From positions 5,143,555 to 5,207,554 of the forward strand of contig NZ_CP024091.1 of the NCBI RefSeq assembly GCF_002736205.1: DNA of 64,000 nucleotides. Reading direction: 5' to 3'. This document shows, in pieces, positions 26,228 to 34,178 of the stretch (position 1 is its first letter; every line of letters begins with the position of its first letter). The position numbers and the translations under genes were made by a program. The DNA comes from Pedobacter ginsengisoli (GTDB lineage: Bacteria > Bacteroidota > Bacteroidia > Sphingobacteriales > Sphingobacteriaceae). The notes beneath the pieces were generated by a model. It searched no databases. It saw only the letters and a program-made list of their open reading frames with translations, and had not been told where the DNA came from.

Positions 26228-26628
26228 TGCGGTTATTACTAGTTGATGTAATAAAGGTCAAGGTAGCGGTTTGCTTTCACTCTTCGATATCCATTTTTTA
26301 TTGTAAAAACCATTGTTAATAGGTGAGTACAGATTTTGGATATAGCTACCTACACTTTTTCTTATCAACAGGGTTTATACCCCCTATTTATAAACTGTAG
26401 GTAAAGCACCATCGGTAGAATAACTATGCTGAAATGCAGATACAGATTAATACTGGCAACGCAGTAGGATGATGATAAAAGTACAACAAGAAAATGCTTA
26501 GTGAGTTTGTATTCACTGGCAAGTCTCCATCGAGTATAGAAGTTGCGGTGATGAGGATGCTGTTGCTACTTCCACCTTTATGTCTTAAAAGGTAAATGCA
26601 CTGTAGGCCACTCGGAACTGTTTACCTT
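26228..26628. other. Non-coding stretch with an inverted repeat
   Basis: There are 401 bases with no convincing gene. Its clearest structure is TTAAAAGGTAAA at 26585-26596 and the exact complement TTTACCTTTTAA at 26621-26632, which overlaps the end of the nuclease gene. The same TTAAAAGGTAAA occurs at 32668 inside the element. Confidence 0.45.
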
Positions 26629-27360
26629 TTAAAAGATATGGAAAGACTCTGCAACTTCAAATTTTAGACTCATCGGCATGTGGTCACTAATGCTAATCCA
26701 CTGTTGATAGTTGCCTAATGTGAATTCAGTCAGTCTTGCGTGAAAGCTTGCGGGAGCAAAGCAGTAATCAATATGGTAAGGCTTTTCTAGGTTGCGATGA
26801 AGATAAAACGTTGGACGGGTTTCCTTCCCTTGCTCTTCATTTAAGAGCTTATGATACAGACTTACTATCCCTATCTCCGCCAACTCTCTGACAACATCTG
26901 AGTGATTCCACCACCTGTCCCATTGATCCCATCTAACATTGCTATTGAAATCTCCTATAACTATGGTGTTCATCATGTTAACTTTGTTTACCTGTAAATA
27001 TTTCCAGAACTGGCCGATATAACCAAAGGTAGGCGACTTATTCTGGTGAAGCCAGACCGCTAAAATGTTGAACTCATCGTTTACTGAGCATGGTAGAAAG
27101 TGTTTAACGGTATGTCCCATATGTTCACTTGGCCAATCTAATCTTTGCAACTTGATACCCTCCCTTGCAAAGATTCCTATCCCTTTGTTCTTTGTGTCAC
27201 CGTGCCAAAGATGGTTTATTGCCCAGTCTATATAGTGCTTATCTTTAGACTCTAGTGGATTCTCGCACTCCTGTACAATTATTATATCTGCATCAAAAGC
27301 TGCAAGGTGTTCAAACTTCTTTCTGAACGCTCCGTTGCAGTTCCAGGTAATGATTCTCAT
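26629..27360 (-). CDS. Endonuclease/exonuclease/phosphatase-family protein
   Basis: A protein of 243 residues with the EEP fold shared by exonuclease III and DNase I. Motifs in order are TWNCNGAFRKKFE, DIIIVQECENP (metal-binding Glu), VIGDFNSNVRWD (Asp/Asn) and a C-terminal ISDHMPMSLKF (Asp-His pair). All key residues are present, so it is probably an active nuclease or phosphodiesterase. There is no signal peptide. It lies 72 bases downstream of the HEPN-like gene on the same strand and may form a unit with it. The substrate is unknown. Confidence 0.82.
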   Translation of the reverse strand: MRIITWNCNGAFRKKFEHLAAFDADIIIVQECENPLESKDKHYIDWAINHLWHGDTKNKGIGIFAREGIKLQRLDWPSEHMGHTVKHFLPCSVNDEFNILAVWLHQNKSPTFGYIGQFWKYLQVNKVNMMNTIVIGDFNSNVRWDQWDRWWNHSDVVRELAEIGIVSLYHKLLNEEQGKETRPTFYLHRNLEKPYHIDYCFAPASFHARLTEFTLGNYQQWISISDHMPMSLKFEVAESFHIF

Positions 27361-27432
27361 GACTGAAAGATAAAGATATTATAATACACTTAGTGTGTAA
27401 AGAATTACGTATTGTGAGCTGCTTGTCTTACG

Positions 27433-28098
27433 CTATGAAGTGGTTCTAGAAATAAAATTGGTCACACCTTGGTACATGAAATCAACCTGTTCCTTTGTAT
27501 ACTCAGCATACTTACCATGGGCGGCTTTGTTTCTTAAATCAAGCCACGATGTAACTGTCTTTTGATCTAGCTTGTTATAAACTCCCGCGTTCGCCAGATC
27601 AGCATTAAGCAAGTCTGCTTTCTTAGGAGATAGCTTCCCTCCTTTATCCACCTCAACAGCTATTCCATCTCTACGGCATAATTGTCGGAGGTACTCTTCA
27701 AGAACACTCCCAGTCATAACCGCCGCAGGATCTTTATATCCTTCTTGCAGTAGGTATTCTGCCATTTCTAAGAAATCAGAGAATATCTCTGCTGACACTA
27801 GGCCCTTCACAGTGAACAACCATCCTCCATCTATTTCTTGCTTTGCCCCTTTCAAAATACCTCTACCTTGCTCAGTCATATATCGATCGATATCCTTGAC
27901 CTGTTGATCAAAGTCCCTATAGAACGGATGCTCTTTACCAAAGACCTTTTCCAAAAAAGATAAGGATGAGGTTCTAAACTCTGCAAATGCCTCTGTGTCT
28001 ACAAGGTGAGGATCATTACTCCTATGGTGTGTACCGAGAACATTTCCGGCAAGTGTAATCAAGTCATTGATCCGGGTTTTAATGTCTTCTATTTTCAT
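27433..28098 (-). CDS. HEPN-like protein
   Basis: A protein of 221 residues from the ATG at 28098. The C-terminal part is helical, with TGSVLEEYLRQLCRRDGI and WLDLRNKAAHGKYAEYTKEQ. The Arg189-x4-His194 in RNKAAH matches the HEPN active-site pattern of RNases in toxin-antitoxin and defence systems, though some HEPN proteins are inactive. The N-terminal 120 residues are unrecognised. It lies 20 bases downstream of a DUF4145 gene, another HEPN-related family, which suggests a paired function. Defence or RNA cleavage is inference. Confidence 0.65.
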   Translation of the reverse strand: MKIEDIKTRINDLITLAGNVLGTHHRSNDPHLVDTEAFAEFRTSSLSFLEKVFGKEHPFYRDFDQQVKDIDRYMTEQGRGILKGAKQEIDGGWLFTVKGLVSAEIFSDFLEMAEYLLQEGYKDPAAVMTGSVLEEYLRQLCRRDGIAVEVDKGGKLSPKKADLLNADLANAGVYNKLDQKTVTSWLDLRNKAAHGKYAEYTKEQVDFMYQGVTNFISRTTS

Positions 28099-28118
28099 TC
28101 TTATATTAATCAACGTAG

Positions 28119-28748
28119 CTATTGAGGAGTATCTCTTTTGGATATTGCTTGAGTTTTGTCTTCTGGCAAGGCATCATAAAGTAATCCAACTTGCTTAGGC
28201 AGAGTTATCATGTACTGAACCACTATATTGGTTAGTTCAAACAAGCTGGCAACTGTGTTAGGATCGTCAGTATCAATTTGACCAGGATGTACAGCATCAT
28301 TACCCGTCACCCGAACTATGTCTAGTGACTTCTGGACAATCTCCGGCAACCCGTTCTTTACAAGATTCTTGATGTCATTATTGATATTAACACCACTCTC
28401 TCCTAATTCTTTACATAGCATTTGGATACCCAGCCTTAACAAGGCCGCTGCCCCCCTCGGAGATTTCTGATATATCGAACAAGCCTCCAAGTATATTTTC
28501 TTCACTGCATCAGGCATTTCTATGTTAGGACTTGGTGCATTACCATTGTCTGGGTATAACATATCTTCAACTACCCATATAGTATAGGCATTACAATGCT
28601 TGCATTCACCAACACGTATAGAATTATCTTTTGTATCAGGTGACGTTGATCCGTTAAACATACAATGCCACCACCCTTGTTGGGCAATAGCGTTACAATG
28701 AGGACATGTGAATGATTTAAGAAGTGCTTTTGGCTGTACAAACTTCAT
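28119..28748 (-). CDS. DUF4145 protein (zinc ribbon plus HEPN-related domain)
   Basis: A protein of 209 residues from the ATG at 28748; an upstream GTG at 28814 gives an extension without domain features. A treble-clef-like zinc ribbon uses Cys15/18 (CPHC) and Cys49/52 (CKHC). The helical DUF4145 domain follows, with SPRGAAALLRLGIQMLCKEL and the conserved RVTGNDAVHPG. DUF4145 domains occur alone or fused to restriction enzymes and are thought to be HEPN relatives. It is the first gene of a minus-strand trio with the HEPN-like protein and the EEP nuclease. Confidence 0.8.
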   Translation of the reverse strand: MKFVQPKALLKSFTCPHCNAIAQQGWWHCMFNGSTSPDTKDNSIRVGECKHCNAYTIWVVEDMLYPDNGNAPSPNIEMPDAVKKIYLEACSIYQKSPRGAAALLRLGIQMLCKELGESGVNINNDIKNLVKNGLPEIVQKSLDIVRVTGNDAVHPGQIDTDDPNTVASLFELTNIVVQYMITLPKQVGLLYDALPEDKTQAISKRDTPQ

Positions 28749-29473
28749 GAGCGAGTTAATTTGGTTGAGGTAAATGTAAGCAAACCATACTTCTTTGTCA
28801 AATAAGAAGCTCACCGCCTGCGAATGGAGCTGTAGGTCTTTGCAGAGGTAATGCGTAGCATGACTGCAAAGAATGTCTCACACAAAGAACTGGCGAGGCA
28901 TTTGATTTGAAGGTCTCTGGGAATGCTCTCAAATGGCGTGACAGTTGTGTAGTCTACAGCGACCCGCAGGTGAGCCACACTGAGAAAAGCGGTGGGTTTA
29001 TTAATTGCGAAGCGTTTAATAAAGACAGTAAAGCTTTTCATGAGCTGCTTCGCTTGCTGATAGCCAAAAATGATGACAGATTGCATGTGGGTAGATTAAG
29101 CCAGGCTGCTAAGCCTAGCTGAGTGCATTAGGGCAAGTGAAGCGAAGATGTGCTTGTAAAGCTTATCAAGCAAACGACATCTGGTGTTATTTTATGGCCA
29201 GCTTAGTAGCAGCGAATACCGCTGTTCCTGCGTGTAGCTTGGTTCAAAACCCACAGGTGTATAATAGTACGACTAGTCCGCAGTGCAGTTTGTAAATAGT
29301 CACTATAGGATGTTTACCTTATAAACGAATGACTGGACTTAGGCTTCGCCTCGGTTAAGCCCCTCTTTTGAGCGAAGCCTGAGAATAGGAATGTGTTGCG
29401 CTGTATAGCAACCTGATAATAAGTAGAGTACTATTGTTCTAAATTATTAGTTTTGGTTTAAAGTGTATAATAC
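28749..29473. other. Long stretch without a clear gene, with hairpins
   Basis: There are 725 bases inside the element, with only short or unconvincing frames. Hairpins include AGGCTTCGC (29341-29349) with GCGAAGCCT (29372-29380), and GTTGC/GCAAC around 29394-29411. The base composition is richer in GC than nearby genes. It may hold a non-coding RNA, a degraded gene or a cis-acting site for the element; I cannot tell which. Confidence 0.4.
29448..29455 (+). promoter_or_regulatory. -7 element before the DoxX-like gene
   Basis: TAGTTTTG matches TAnnTTTG, 18 bases before the ATG at 29474. No -33 box at standard spacing. Confidence 0.4.
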
Positions 29474-30382
29474 ATGAAGCAAGTACTCGCCTTTCTTACC
29501 CAAAAGCATTTATATCTAGGGATGACTAGATACCTGTTAGGTATAACTATGATTCCCTATGCGTTAACAAAGATATTAAGAACCCAGTTTGTCCTAACAG
29601 GGTTTGCCCTAACAGAATTACAGAGCTTGGAGTCAATGTCAGGGACTACACTTGCTTGGGCTTTCCTGGGGCACTCTGTATGGTTTCAGGTACTATTAGG
29701 TTTTCTTGAATTGATACCTGCCATCTTGTTATTGTTTAGAAGGACAACCTTGTTAGGTGCAATGCTTATGTTACCAGTAACGCTTAATGTGTTTTTGATC
29801 AATTATGCACTGGATCTTTGGCCCGGGACTAAAGTTATCGCAAGTGCTTTACTGATATTGAATATTTTGGCCCTGGTCTTTGAGTGGGCTAAGATCAAAT
29901 CACTCCTGATAGTGATAATAGGTAGAGGAATTCAATTTAAGCTTACTAAAGTTGAAACTGCAATCAATATAGTTGCGATTGCTCTAGTAGGATATGTTGC
30001 ATCAGAGCCATTGATTAAATACAGAAATCAGCGTAATGCCTTAACTGGGGATTGGCCGAGCCAACAGCCTGTAGAGTGGCTGCTAGAAAAGGAAGAAAGT
30101 GCGGATAGCACGCTTGCCAGTCGTGATCTTAAAGTATATTTTGGGGCGTATGGCAAATATGATGAATCTGGTGCTTCAAGCTACACACATGCTGCGTATA
30201 CTATTGATACAATAAAGCATACCATCACACTCAAATATGATGGGGGCAATGTAGTCAATTGCAAATATGAGATGTTCAGTGATGGCAAATTGAAGATAGA
30301 CCGATTAGCTGATTCATCTAAAAACATTGCTGTTTCTCAGTACTTTACAAGGCGTATTATAAACAGTAATCGTGATGAATAA
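29474..30382 (+). CDS. DoxX-like membrane protein with C-terminal soluble domain
   Basis: A protein of 302 residues. The first 180 residues hold about five hydrophobic segments, and the MTRYLLGITMIPYALTKIL start and GFLELIPAILLLFRRTTLLG segment resemble DoxX/DoxD-type membrane proteins. An outward- or inward-facing domain of about 110 residues follows (VYFGAYGKYDESGASSYTHA, ITLKYDGGNVVNCKYEMF), lipocalin-like in its strand pattern. The fusion is unusual for DoxX proteins. It is the only long plus-strand cargo gene in its part of the element. Function unknown. Confidence 0.6.
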   Translation: MKQVLAFLTQKHLYLGMTRYLLGITMIPYALTKILRTQFVLTGFALTELQSLESMSGTTLAWAFLGHSVWFQVLLGFLELIPAILLLFRRTTLLGAMLMLPVTLNVFLINYALDLWPGTKVIASALLILNILALVFEWAKIKSLLIVIIGRGIQFKLTKVETAINIVAIALVGYVASEPLIKYRNQRNALTGDWPSQQPVEWLLEKEESADSTLASRDLKVYFGAYGKYDESGASSYTHAAYTIDTIKHTITLKYDGGNVVNCKYEMFSDGKLKIDRLADSSKNIAVSQYFTRRIINSNRDE

Positions 30383-30467
30383 CATATAAGGCTAGAGTCA
30401 TACTTTCATGCTATCCTTAGTGACGTAATTCTAACTGTGTAGTTCATGCCATATAAGGTGAGGATAT

Positions 30468-30494
30468 GAAAAAGCTGCACACGTTGGTGCAGCT
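30468..30494 (-). terminator. Terminator of the lipoprotein gene
   Basis: On the minus strand AGCTGCAC, a 6-base loop and GTGCAGCT form a perfect 8-bp stem followed by TTTTTC. It lies 26 bases beyond the lipoprotein stop. Confidence 0.8.
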
Positions 30495-30519
30495 CTGTAG
30501 TGATATTCTGTTTTACCTG

Positions 30520-31281
30520 TTACTTACACTCGTAGGTAAACTTATACTCTGATGTAAAGCTATTTGATGCCCCATACGACGATACCATCTTAACTGATGT
30601 TAACTTACCTGTCACGTCACTTGTATAGATCAGATCAGCTGTAGTCTGATCTGATCCAGGTTCATAAATAATCTTACTTGGTAGATTCTTAGATAGCTTA
30701 CCAATAAAAGATGCCACTCGATAACCAATTTCATCGTAATCCAATAGTTCACCAAACACCCAAGCGTAAACAATCGAGTTTTTCACTTCGTCACTACCAT
30801 AGCTTAAGTTCATCCAAATCTTCCCATCAAACGATGAGGTAACTAGGTTACCGTTTAAATAAGTGAAGGTTTCCACGTCATCATCCGTTCCTACCTCAAT
30901 TAACTGACCATCCGTGTTATATTTAAACTTTAGCACATCATCACCCTGTACAGCCGTTGTAACCCTTCCGTTTGCATCGAGGTTATACACTTCTGTATCC
31001 CCATCTACACCTTTCCAAGTTACTTTATTCGTAGCGTAGGTGAAGGTTTGAAATTCAGTGGATTGTTCCTTACCATAATCCACACGGGTTATTCTGCCTT
31101 GTCCATCATAGCTGTAGTAGTACTTGTCGGTTACATTGCCACTACCACTGGAATAGGTATGTTCAACCAGTTTTACATTACAGGTTTGTTCTTTGTCTGG
31201 CTCAGGGTCGTTTTTGGTTTTTGAGCATGAGGCTACGATCAGCAGACATACTGCGGAGAGCGCTAATAGTGATTTGTTCAT
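30520..31281 (-). CDS. Hypothetical lipoprotein with YD/RHS-like strand repeats
   Basis: A lipoprotein of 253 residues: signal peptide with lipobox LLIVASC, Cys19 the lipidation site, then a charged linker. The rest consists of repeated units such as YYYSYDGQGRITRV, YNLDANGRVTTA and FKYNTDGQLIEV, the pattern of YD-like repeats also seen in Bacteroidota DUF4595-type lipoproteins. It is probably anchored in the outer membrane. A good terminator follows. The role within the element is unknown; surface cargo such as this can serve host adaptation or exclusion. Confidence 0.75.
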   Translation of the reverse strand: MNKSLLALSAVCLLIVASCSKTKNDPEPDKEQTCNVKLVEHTYSSGSGNVTDKYYYSYDGQGRITRVDYGKEQSTEFQTFTYATNKVTWKGVDGDTEVYNLDANGRVTTAVQGDDVLKFKYNTDGQLIEVGTDDDVETFTYLNGNLVTSSFDGKIWMNLSYGSDEVKNSIVYAWVFGELLDYDEIGYRVASFIGKLSKNLPSKIIYEPGSDQTTADLIYTSDVTGKLTSVKMVSSYGASNSFTSEYKFTYECK

Positions 31282-31320
31282 GTTGTTATAATTGATTGTT
31301 AATATTTCATTGTAGTTGAA

Positions 31321-31791
31321 CTATCGGGAGATGTTTTGTGCAATAAGCGAGCTGACAGCAAGTTCATAAGCTTGTTTGTGTGCCGACTCAATAGAACGTA
31401 ACTCTTTAACCAAAGGCTCCAAATCGGCTATCGAGAAGGTAAAGTGGTTGTCTCGAGTCATTTGTGATGGGTCTTTAACCGTTGTTGCTATGATTGTCCT
31501 GATGTCTTCTCGCTTAAGCCATGATAAAAACCCATGCTGTTTATCAAGTAGAAGAAATAGTCGGATACCTTTACCAAAGGTTGATTTCTCATCTGAATAC
31601 ACTGTCAGAAGTGATTCAGTCATTGGAAAGAATACGGTACCTGCTCTTTTCATGGTGAGGTGTAACCTCATGATGACTGTACTTGTCTGGTAGTCATTGA
31701 TAACCATTACGTCGAAATCTTGCTTCTTTGGTGTTTCACCTAGGAGTTGTGTAAGTAGGATTGTTTGTAATCTGGACTTGTCTTGATTCAT
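31321..31791 (-). CDS. Unrecognised element protein A
   Basis: A protein of 156 residues from the ATG at 31791 (MNQDKSRLQTILLTQLLGET); nine further residues upstream are possible. It appears soluble, alpha/beta, ending in a helical segment (LEPLVKELRSIESAHKQAYE). No family is recognised. It lies downstream of the structured non-coding segment at 31838-32015, which could be its 5' leader. Confidence 0.5.
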   Translation of the reverse strand: MNQDKSRLQTILLTQLLGETPKKQDFDVMVINDYQTSTVIMRLHLTMKRAGTVFFPMTESLLTVYSDEKSTFGKGIRLFLLLDKQHGFLSWLKREDIRTIIATTVKDPSQMTRDNHFTFSIADLEPLVKELRSIESAHKQAYELAVSSLIAQNISR

Positions 31792-31837
31792 ATTCGAAAT
31801 GATAACCGATAGTCCCAACTCGGCGCGTTAATAAACA

Positions 31838-32015
31838 CAATAAGCGCTAGGACTGAGCTATGTTTGCGTCTAGGAGGCTCGGCAAGAACCTGACAACAAC
31901 AAACAAGTCAGCACCTAACGCTTATTGAGCGTAGGTGTTGAACTCATCTGTTCTTGTTGTCTTAGTTTTAATTTTGCCGATTTCCCTAGACAAGAACGGA
32001 AAGCTTAACGCTTAT
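31838..32015. other. Repeat-rich, nested-stem non-coding segment (candidate origin or ncRNA)
   Basis: Four nested stems are visible: GTCTAGG (31868-31874) with CCTAGAC (31985-31991); TCGGCAA (31879-31885) with TTGCCGA (31974-31980); GACAACAA (31892-31899) with TTGTTGTC (31954-31961); and CACCTAACGCT (31912-31922) with AGCGTAGGTG (31928-31937, one bulge). CCTAACGCTTATTG (31914-31927) recurs as CAATAAGCGCTAGG at 31838-31851 and in part as TTAACGCTTAT near 32005. CAAGAAC occurs three times. Such iteron-like repeats and stems suit a replication origin or a structured RNA. Confidence 0.6.
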
Positions 32016-32133
32016 ATCTTAATATGTAATTCTATGTTATGTTATATACTTTCAGTTGTATTCCTCCGATATTAGTTCGTGATAACACAAAGCTAATGAA
32101 GATTAACGAAACTCATGTAACTGCCTGTTACAT

Positions 32134-32625
32134 TTATTCTGTAGTAGCTACTGGTTCATCAATTAAAAAGGTTACGTTATCATTTTCACCCTCTGCAAGC
32201 CTGCGATAGAAGAAACCACGTATATCCTTGGTAACAGCATCTATTCTGATGCAGGATTCGATATCTACGGCTGTTCGTTCTTTCATGGTTAACTTGTACA
32301 CCTCTCGGAGAAACATATTATGTATCAGCGTCCCAAAGCGTGACACCGCCTCGCTGTCAAACCCAATATAGATGACCAGTAAAGAGTTCTTATTTCGGGT
32401 AAGGGTAACATTGAAGAAATAACTGATAAACTCCTGTACCAGACTATTATTGTTATTCAGAAGATGGTTAACGAGTACACTGGTTCTGTATTTCCTATTC
32501 TCGAAGTTACTTACAACTGCCCGGGCTGCTTCTGTAATAAGTGTGAATATGTTAAGTACTTCGCTGTTCTGCTGTTGCTCTGCTGTAAATTGTTGGCTTA
32601 CGTTTGTTGCCTTCTTTGTTTTCAT
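32134..32625 (-). CDS. Unrecognised element protein B
   Basis: A soluble protein of 163 residues with a glutamine-rich N-terminus and a helical middle (FTLITEAARAVVSNFENRKY). Strand-like LLVIYIGFDSEAVSRF and a basic GFFYRRLAEG follow. The mid and C-terminal layout is loosely similar to protein C just upstream (FFRRCL), but not enough to claim homology. A TTAAAAGGTAAA motif lies 43 bases before its start. No family recognised. Confidence 0.5.
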   Translation of the reverse strand: MKTKKATNVSQQFTAEQQQNSEVLNIFTLITEAARAVVSNFENRKYRTSVLVNHLLNNNNSLVQEFISYFFNVTLTRNKNSLLVIYIGFDSEAVSRFGTLIHNMFLREVYKLTMKERTAVDIESCIRIDAVTKDIRGFFYRRLAEGENDNVTFLIDEPVATTE

Positions 32626-32667
32626 GTTGATTTGGTTTTATGTTTTGATTAGTGGCTTGTCATTCTT

Positions 32668-32679
32668 TTAAAAGGTAAA
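32668..32679. promoter_or_regulatory. TTAAAAGGTAAA motif upstream of protein B
   Basis: This 12-mer is identical to the arms of the inverted repeat at 26585-26632. Its palindromic core CTTTTAAAAG also occurs at 33484-33493. All are inside the element, so it may bind an element-encoded regulator. Confidence 0.35.
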
Positions 32680-32764
32680 ATGCTTACAGGTGCAGCCCGT
32701 TTGACTAGGTTACCTTGTAAACAGTAAAGGCCTGTCGTTGAAGTTGACAAGCCTTATAAGTGGA

Positions 32765-33277
32765 TTAAAGTTGGTGTATAAAACGGGAGGGCCGTACAGA
32801 TAAGCACCTGCGAAAGAAGGCAGGATAATCCTTTTGGTTAACCACTTCCGTACTATAGCTCCTCATTGAGAAATCGTTGATCAGTTGCTGAATTTCTTCT
32901 TCAACAGGGCATTGATGAAACAAATATTCTATTCGGTACTGGTTAGTGATTGAACACTCCAAGTAAAAGAAAAACGTAGGCGTCATCAGAGTAAACAAAC
33001 CATGTGTATCTGTAGGGTCAAGCTCATTGTTTAGTTCAATGATGATTCTATCCTCTTTATTAGGGAGGCTACTGTACAGTTCCTTTACCTTCTTCTTGAT
33101 GATATGGTACATGTTAGCTATCACTGGATTCATTGCCTTCTGTGTTGTTGTACCCTTTAGTTTAGCACGGGTGGAGTTTTTATAAACTTTTTTAGTCGAG
33201 CGTAATCGCTCTTCGATTTCCTGTTGTGCCTCTAAGTTTTTGTGGATTGGTTGATTGTGATCGATCTCTGGTCTCAT
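32765..33277 (-). CDS. Unrecognised element protein C (MRPEI type)
   Basis: A soluble protein of 170 residues starting MRPEIDHNQPIHKNLEAQQE, with a basic stretch (RSTKKVYKNSTRAKLKG) and a compact C-terminal part. The first five residues and the total length match protein D (36373-36882), although I see no wider similarity by eye. Its start is preceded by CCGTTTAAA at a spacing nearly the same as for protein E. A weak hairpin, AAGGC..GCCTT with mismatches, lies after its stop. Function unknown. Confidence 0.5.
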   Translation of the reverse strand: MRPEIDHNQPIHKNLEAQQEIEERLRSTKKVYKNSTRAKLKGTTTQKAMNPVIANMYHIIKKKVKELYSSLPNKEDRIIIELNNELDPTDTHGLFTLMTPTFFFYLECSITNQYRIEYLFHQCPVEEEIQQLINDFSMRSYSTEVVNQKDYPAFFRRCLSVRPSRFIHQL

Positions 33278-33287
33278 TCCTGATTGT

Positions 33288-33296
33288 TTTAAACGG
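33288..33296 (-). promoter_or_regulatory. CCGTTTAAA leader motif before protein C
   Basis: On the minus strand CCGTTTAAA, ten bases, then ATG. The same motif sits nine bases before protein E (37813-37821) and a third copy with further matching bases lies at 37999-38007. It is probably a promoter or regulator site shared by element genes. Confidence 0.45.
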
Positions 33297-33627
33297 TGAA
33301 TTCTTCTGGGTTAACTTCTGTGGAAAAGCGGTTCTATCCATGTCAAATAAGACTTGTATATACTATTTGCTTCCCCATCCTAAGCATGTCCGGGGTTTAT
33401 GTCCACCTGGTACATGAGTCGCTACATAAACAGCTTTTTTCTTTAGGCAGTATGTTTAGGAGAGGAAGAGATAGCGTTGTCACCTTTTAAAAGAATAGGA
33501 AAAATGGGTAGATCAGCATAACCTCACCGAGCGTTATACATATAGAATTGATTCCCAAGAATGTCGGGTGGAGGGGTGGGTATTGAAGATCAGCTTGTTA
33601 AAAATATATTATTATAAGTACTGGCAT

Positions 33628-34038
33628 ATGTTTACCTTTAGCTTAATGCTCCAACACTACAAATACCCACTTAAGATCTGGTTGACCAGTATATTAATTA
33701 GCCCAATGCTATATTTGTTGATCATCCACATAGGTGGATACAAAGACAACTATTCCTTAGTTACCCCATTGGCGTTTTATGCTTTGGCAGTAATTATTGC
33801 CTCAACCTATTCAATTCCAAACTTTATATTGTTGTGGGTGGCTTATTACTTTATCAGTTCAAGAACATGGCCTACAGCTTTTAAAAAAGTTGTGCTACTC
33901 CTTGTGAGCGTTCTTTTAACAATCATACTATTTAGTTGGAACTTCAAGCATCTGGAAAGCATTAGCCGTGAGGATTACATCACTGCCATTTCCTATATGA
34001 TAACTGTTGCTTTTGGCTGTTTGGTTTATAAGGTATAA
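33628..34038 (+). CDS. Hypothetical membrane protein
   Basis: A protein of 136 residues from the ATG at 33628; a GTG at 33568 is less likely. Four hydrophobic segments cover most of its length (near 15-35, 42-60, 68-88 and 115-135). It is on the plus strand, unlike the neighbouring element genes. No motif is recognised. The stretch from 33278 to 33627 upstream holds the CCGTTTAAA motif and one CTTTTAAAAG palindrome but no gene. Confidence 0.5.
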   Translation: MFTFSLMLQHYKYPLKIWLTSILISPMLYLLIIHIGGYKDNYSLVTPLAFYALAVIIASTYSIPNFILLWVAYYFISSRTWPTAFKKVVLLLVSVLLTIILFSWNFKHLESISREDYITAISYMITVAFGCLVYKV

Positions 34039-34085
34039 CGTATTGAGCATTTAAAACAAAATAAGCATATACAGGTGACTCAATC

Positions 34086-34112
34086 AAAAAAGACCTGCTG
34101 TATAACAAGTCT
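34086..34112 (-). terminator. Terminator of the helicase-like gene
   Basis: On the minus strand AGACTTG and CAGGTCT pair (one G-U) and are followed by a run of six T. It lies 66 bases beyond the helicase-like stop codon. Confidence 0.65.
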
Positions 34113-34178
34113 CTCGCCATTCCCACAAAATCATGTGTTTTTTACATTTCTCCCTTACAGAGGCACTATATGCAGTTT

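Noticed and set aside
28811-29086. A 91-codon minus-strand frame ending in the DUF4145 region
   Set aside because: Composition is not convincing, no family is recognised, and it overlaps the DUF4145 upstream region; treated as part of the unexplained stretch.
31838-32015. Retron msr/msd RNA
   Set aside because: The inverted outer stem is suggestive, but no reverse transcriptase gene lies in the element.
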